Position numbers and translations under genes: made by a program
NCBI GenBank assembly: GCA_026388755.1
Contig: JAPLJE010000615.1
Coordinates: 1-6,446 of the forward strand
Source of the DNA: Deltaproteobacteria bacterium
Lineage (GTDB): Bacteria; Desulfobacterota; Desulfobacteria; Desulfobacterales; Desulfatirhabdiaceae
Length of the DNA stretch: 6,446 nt
Direction of reading: 5' to 3'
Shown here: in pieces, positions 5,380 through 6,446 of the stretch
Layout of the letters: the number at the start of each line of letters is the position of its first letter
Numbering within the stretch: the stretch's first letter is position 1
The notes under the pieces: generated by a model
Told to the model about the DNA's origin: nothing
Database searches by the model: none
Seen by the model: only the letters and a program-made list of their open reading frames with translations

Positions 5380-6446
5380 ATGGCACTGACAGACATGAAG
5401 ATCAAAAACGCAAAACCACAGGACAAACCATATAAAAATGCAGACGGCGACGGATTGACCCTTATCGTGACCACTGCCGGCGGAAAATGGTGGCGATTCA
5501 GATACAGATTCGAGGGTAAGGAAAAAGCTCTGTCATTCGGAACTTACCCAGAAATCAGCCTGAGCACCGCCAGAGAAAAGCGGCTCGAAGCCCGGAAACA
5601 AGTGGCTGCTGGGATTGACCCTGGCGTTCTCCGTAAAGAAGCCAAAACCGAAAAAATTGAATTCACGGAAAACACATTTGAAAAAATCGCCAGAGAATGG
5701 CATGATAAATTGATTCACATATGGACTCCGGGGCATGCGGTAACGATCACCAACAGGCTCGAACGCGATCTTTTTCCGATGATAGGCCATAGACCCATCA
5801 AGGAAATCAAAGCTTCTGATATTCTTGACGCCTTACGAACGGTTGAGTCTCGCGGGGCTATTGAGACAGCTCACCGGATAAAGACAATATGCAGCCAGGT
5901 TTTCCGATATGCCATAGCAACTGGAAGGGCTGAATATGACCCCACCTTGAACCTAAAGGGTGCACTTCAACCCGTTGTTGAGAAACACCATTCCGCCATT
6001 GTTGAACCTGACAAGATTGGAGGGCTTTTAAGATCAATCGACGGGTATCAGGGAACATTTACCGTGTTATGTGCACTGAAGCTGGCGCCGCTGCTTTTTG
6101 TCCGTCCGGGGGAATTGCGACAGGCTGAATGGACCGAATTTGATTTTGACGCCGCACAGTGGACGATACCGGCTGAGCGCATGAAAATGAAAATTTCACA
6201 TATCGTGCCGCTATCCTCACAGGCAATGGGTATACTGGAATCGCTGAAGCCGTTTACCGGCGATGGCAGGTATGTTTTCCCATCGCCCAGAACAACGTCA
6301 AGGCCGATGAGTAATAACGCGATCCTTTCGGCGCTGCGGCGCATGGGATACGAAAAAGATGAAATGTCCGGGCACGGATTCCGGGCAATGGCCAGAACGA
6401 TCCTTGATGAAGTGCTTCAGTTTCGTCCTGATTTTATTGAACACCA
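5380..6446 (+). CDS. P4-type tyrosine recombinase (integrase), C-terminus beyond window
   Basis: This site-specific recombinase should integrate and excise the element at the ssrA 3' end. The first 355 residues are present and the frame is open to the edge. An N-terminal arm-DNA-binding (DUF4102-like) domain spans about 1-90, with ADGDGLTLIV, GKWWRFRYRF, SFGTYPEISLSTAR and AAGIDP. A core-binding helical domain follows (about 97-190, with FEKIAREWHDK). In the catalytic domain, FVRPGELRQAEW supplies the first Arg (242), MKMKISHIVPLS the likely beta-strand Lys (269 or 271), and SGHGFRAMART the H-x-x-R pair (His332, Arg335). The final His/Trp and the nucleophilic Tyr are expected just past the edge. 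ATG 5380 is preceded by AGAGAGG with 5-base spacing. No frameshift or stop is seen, so it is probably functional. Confidence 0.95.
   Translation, partial: MALTDMKIKNAKPQDKPYKNADGDGLTLIVTTAGGKWWRFRYRFEGKEKALSFGTYPEISLSTAREKRLEARKQVAAGIDPGVLRKEAKTEKIEFTENTFEKIAREWHDKLIHIWTPGHAVTITNRLERDLFPMIGHRPIKEIKASDILDALRTVESRGAIETAHRIKTICSQVFRYAIATGRAEYDPTLNLKGALQPVVEKHHSAIVEPDKIGGLLRSIDGYQGTFTVLCALKLAPLLFVRPGELRQAEWTEFDFDAAQWTIPAERMKMKISHIVPLSSQAMGILESLKPFTGDGRYVFPSPRTTSRPMSNNAILSALRRMGYEKDEMSGHGFRAMARTILDEVLQFRPDFIEH

Larger units (their letters stand above)
5096..6446 (+). mobile_element. Left end of a genomic island or prophage integrated at ssrA
   Basis: Everything to the right of the ssrA CCA is best read as the integrated element: a repeat-rich leader then the integrase gene. 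The element runs past the window edge, so size and cargo are unknown. Island versus P4-like satellite phage cannot be decided from this part. Confidence 0.7.

Overview
The window looks like a chromosomal segment from a Desulfobacterota bacterium (sulfate-reducer type, probably Desulfobacterales). The order rplU-rpmA-obgE-proB-proA, a tmRNA with the tag ADDYNYAVAA, and an fdhD gene all point that way. This assignment is inferred from gene order and motif style, not from a database search.

Left part (1-3051, minus strand): a tightly packed operon transcribed right to left. It encodes ribosomal proteins bL21 (rplU) and bL27 (rpmA), the ribosome-associated GTPase ObgE, and the first two proline-biosynthesis enzymes ProB and ProA. 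ProA runs off the left edge. obgE starts with GTG in a 4-bp overlap with rpmA; proB overlaps obgE by about 29 bp and proA overlaps proB by 11 bp, which suggests translational coupling. A strong sigma70-type promoter (TTGACA, 16 bp, TAAAAA) lies upstream of rplU.

Middle (3052-4198): a divergent intergenic region carries back-to-back promoters for rplU and fdhD, with a perfect 15-bp palindrome between them that covers the fdhD -35 box. fdhD encodes the sulfurtransferase that activates formate dehydrogenase. Downstream of fdhD is the oddest feature of the window, an uninterrupted run of 39 C residues (4050-4088) in the gap before smpB.

Right part (4199-6446, plus strand): smpB and ssrA (tmRNA) together form the trans-translation ribosome-rescue system, with ssrA driven by its own near-consensus promoter. 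The 3' end of ssrA is a classical integration site. About 285 bp beyond it begins a P4-type tyrosine recombinase gene, cut off by the window edge, so the window ends inside the left end of an integrated genomic island. The leader between ssrA and the integrase contains a good intrinsic terminator, five copies of GGGTAAC/GTTACCC and a 35-bp near-palindrome. These are candidate integrase arm sites or regulator sites. The island cargo lies outside the window. No previously undescribed system is demonstrable here; the best leads are the C39 tract and the repeat array at the island end.
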